Positions 5,727 through 7,036 of a stretch of DNA of 7,036 nucleotides are shown here, piece by piece. Where the stretch lies: assembly GCA_031362245.1 (NCBI GenBank), contig JANLSD010000062.1, positions 1 through 7,036 on the forward strand. Reading direction: 5' to 3'. The stretch's first letter is position 1; every line of letters starts with the position of its first letter. The notes below the pieces were generated by a model. The model had not been told where the DNA came from. It made no database searches and saw only the letters and a program-made list of their open reading frames with translations. The position numbers and the translations under genes are program-made. The DNA comes from JAAURS01 sp031362245 (lineage in GTDB: Bacteria; Cyanobacteriota; Cyanobacteriia; Thermosynechococcales; Thermosynechococcaceae).

Positions 5727-6377
5727 TCATGATTGATCGCATTTTCCTCCGTTCCGGTACAACGATTCGTTATTCCACCGATTATACATCTTTTCAAAAT
5801 TTGAATAAATAGCACTTCGCTTTACTCTCCTCTGCTCAATCCAGAAGCTAAATAGCTCATAGTAGGAGATAACAAGACCTTGGTAAAACTCACGAAGAAC
5901 TTCCTCATCTAAAAGCTTTTTGTCCGTCAGTACTCCTATCTCTTCAAAAAAATTACATATATTGACTAATGCTGCTTTTATCTTTTTTTTATCATGTTCA
6001 GAATTCGGAGCACTATTAAAGGCTTCGAGACGATTCTCTTCTGATAGGTGCTCCAGTTTCTCTGCAAGGTCTTCGATAACTGCTTTTGTTTCAGAAAAAT
6101 CAGGAGAATTCCATCGCTCAGTTAGTTCAATTGCTCTATTCAATTTTGAAAATTCGACAGTCTGATTTAAACCCTGAGCAATATAAACAGCACTGATGAC
6201 CGTTGCTGTAGAAGAAAGAACAGTTGCGGTAAAAGTCAGCAACTCTCGCTCATTTGGGAAACGCCAGAAAAAAATTATTAATACTACAGAAATAAACAAC
6301 CCAACAATACCGACCCAAATAACAACTCTGTTTTTGATAGGAGAGAATTCAATGGCTCTTTTTCTACGACTTTTCAT
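5727..6377 (-). CDS. Two-helix membrane protein resembling DUF4760
   Basis: The 216-residue protein has a basic start (KSRRKR), two predicted membrane helices at about 18-38 (VVIWVGIVGLFISVVLIIFF) and 45-67, and then a long helical, charged soluble domain. The domain carries LTERWNSPDF at 85-94 and NICNFFEEIGVL at 139-150, followed by LLDEEVLREFYQGLVISYYE. These three blocks match the pattern I know from DUF4760-like proteins, whose function is not established. By the positive-inside rule the N-terminus and soluble domain are both expected in the cytoplasm. The gene is AT-rich, lacks HIP1 octamers and has runs such as TTTTTTTTAT, unlike the transketolase gene, which suggests recent acquisition. 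A weak AGG lies about 11 bases before the ATG. It is the same orientation as the toxin-antitoxin pair downstream but separated by 162 bp, so probably a separate transcript. Confidence 0.83.
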   Translation of the reverse strand: MKSRRKRAIEFSPIKNRVVIWVGIVGLFISVVLIIFFWRFPNERELLTFTATVLSSTATVISAVYIAQGLNQTVEFSKLNRAIELTERWNSPDFSETKAVIEDLAEKLEHLSEENRLEAFNSAPNSEHDKKKIKAALVNICNFFEEIGVLTDKKLLDEEVLREFYQGLVISYYELFSFWIEQRRVKRSAIYSNFEKMYNRWNNESLYRNGGKCDQS

Positions 6378-6792
6378 CTTGAATCTAACCTTTTTTCTAT
6401 TATTCTCTATACTTAACTGCTTCTATAGCTACTTCAAGATTATGTTTTCACCAATACCTGAATGGCAACTTTACATTAAGCACCAACAGATAATTTTTAC
6501 GCTACCACTCTCACCAAGTCTTGCTACATAACTATTTATTCAACCGCATATAGCAGTTATCAGGCTTCTATAGTACAGATACTTATTGCCCAGCAAAGAT
6601 TTGAGTTGGGTAACGTACTACGCTTGATCGATCATCGCTATATAGCGGTCTAACACTCATAAATGACATATTATCCTGCATATTCTAATCTAACTCCGAA
6701 ATTCAAGATTTATACAACTTTTGCAATCTAACTCCATATCCAGCGGCGTTAGATTGCATTTTTGTCAGAAAATCAGTATGAATCTTCAAAGT
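6378..6792. other. AT-rich intergenic region without a supported gene
   Basis: Reading frames here are short or are antisense continuations of the neighbouring genes. Visible structure: an inverted repeat at 6722-6758, a perfect 12-bp palindrome CGCTATATAGCG at 6636-6647, a related CGCATATAGCAG at 6545-6556, and an 11-bp direct repeat AATCTAACTCC at 6687-6697 and 6725-6735. The promoter of the membrane-protein gene should lie at 6380-6430 (an AATAAT-type -10 is possible) but I see no convincing -35. The region could hold worn-down mobile-element debris. Confidence 0.5.
6722..6758. repeat. Inverted repeat with 11-bp perfect arms
   Basis: TGCAATCTAAC (6722-6732) and GTTAGATTGCA (6748-6758) pair perfectly around a 15-base loop, followed on the plus strand by TTTTT. 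The T-run would suit a plus-strand terminator, yet no plus-strand gene precedes it. For the Uma2 transcript on the minus strand the hairpin lies just past the gene end but lacks a U-run. It may be a processed 3' hairpin or a small repeat element. Confidence 0.6.
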
Positions 6793-6868
6793 CTAAAGCA
6801 CTTGAATCGCTTGGGCAAAATCTTGAGCCGCCACACTATTGCTCACGCCCTGTCCCAGATTCATCAAA
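6793..6868 (-). pseudogene. Frame-displaced C-terminal tail of the Uma2-family gene
   Basis: Read in the frame one base over, the strand continues LMNLGQGVSNSVAAQDFA and QAIQVL to a TAG at 6793-6795. This fits the usual end of many cyanobacterial Uma2 proteins (a QG.(S/T)N..AA..FA..I pattern). Removing one base from the AAA run at 6866-6868 (TTT on the coding strand) would join LLEQT directly to LMNLGQG. A one-base insertion, or a sequencing error, therefore explains the shortened product. Confidence 0.55.
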
Positions 6869-7036
6869 TGTTTGTTCCAGAAGACCGATTGGTAGCCCCG
6901 TCAGTGCCACAGAAACCTCAACCTGCTGATAACGTCCCCCCTCATCCAACCGAAACGCCAAGACCCTCAGCCCTCTAACATCCACCACCCAATATTCTGG
7001 AATCCTCAAAGCCGCATAAAGCTGCTTCTTTTCGTC
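6836..7036 (-). CDS. Uma2-family (DUF820) restriction-endonuclease-fold protein, C-terminal part
   Basis: The gene enters from the right edge, and 66 C-terminal residues are visible. KKQLYAALRIPEYWVVDV followed by LRVLAFRL is the hallmark of the Uma2 family (PD-(D/E)XK nuclease fold, very abundant in cyanobacteria and often linked to mobile DNA), with LTGLPIGLLEQT near the end. The nuclease core (the acidic residues before K) lies mostly outside the window. In this frame the protein ends FDESGTGREQ then TAG (6836-6838), which does not look like a family C-terminus; the expected tail is in the next frame, see the following entry. Function in the cell is uncertain for the whole family. Confidence 0.82.
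   Translation of the reverse strand, partial: DEKKQLYAALRIPEYWVVDVRGLRVLAFRLDEGGRYQQVEVSVALTGLPIGLLEQTFDESGTGREQ

Noticed and set aside
5639..5812. Plus-strand 57-codon frame in the gap before the membrane gene
   Set aside because: No ribosome binding site; its second half is antisense to the membrane-protein gene.
6196..6531. Plus-strand 111-codon hydrophobic frame
   Set aside because: More than half is antisense to the two membrane helices of the minus-strand gene; no ribosome binding site or family resemblance.
6636..6647. Palindrome CGCTATATAGCG as a regulatory site
   Set aside because: Perfect but short, far from any gene start, and a degenerate cousin nearby (6545-6556) suggests repeat debris rather than an operator.
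6721..6978. Plus-strand 85-codon frame with a proline-rich end
   Set aside because: It is the complement of the Uma2-family coding region, whose minus-strand reading has clear family motifs.
1..7036. CRISPR arrays, tRNA or rRNA genes, intact insertion sequences
   Set aside because: No regularly spaced repeats, cloverleaf-forming segments, ribosomal RNA landmarks or transposase-like proteins were seen on either strand.

Overview
This is very probably a cyanobacterial chromosome segment. The octamer GCGATCGC (the HIP1 motif that is over-represented in many cyanobacteria) occurs seven times (at 271, 1403, 2423, 3294, 3672, 3841 and 5295), and several proteins (Uma2-type nuclease, AF2212-like antitoxin with a PIN toxin, a DeoR-controlled transketolase) belong to families common in that phylum. 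I cannot name the genus from sequence alone.

Layout. The left end (1-280) holds no intact gene; 141-280 is a detached 140-bp copy of the middle of the deoR-type gene found 2.15 kb further right. Next to it, on the minus strand, is a tightly coupled gene pair (1265->290): a stand-alone Tse2-like ADP-ribosyltransferase toxin followed after one base by an acidic 175-residue protein that I infer to be its immunity protein. Upstream of the pair are a short inverted repeat, a 17-codon ORF with a very good ribosome binding site, and an unrecognised 94-residue gene (1819->1535). Then comes a metabolic unit: a DeoR-family sugar-phosphate-responsive repressor (2667->1900) transcribed away from a 636-residue transketolase-family enzyme (2832->4742). 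Their shared 164-bp spacer carries a near-consensus promoter whose -35 box sits inside a pair of 16-bp direct repeats, the likely operator. A strong bidirectional hairpin terminator (4827-4862) separates the transketolase from the convergent genes to its right.

The right third (4919-7036) is accessory: an AF2212-like antitoxin/PIN ribonuclease toxin pair with an 8-bp gene overlap, a two-helix membrane protein resembling DUF4760, an AT-rich 415-bp spacer with an 11-bp-arm inverted repeat, and the 3' end of a Uma2-family endonuclease gene whose last reading frame is displaced by what looks like a one-base insertion. No HIP1 octamer is present to the right of 5302, which together with the AT-rich composition suggests a different history for that part.

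How it fits together: one regulated metabolic gene pair is flanked on both sides by toxin-antitoxin or effector-immunity style modules and by recombination scars. The most interesting candidate system is the Tse2-like toxin with a partner unlike the small Tsi2, with no secretion-delivery domain, and flanked by a near-identical 140-bp direct repeat.
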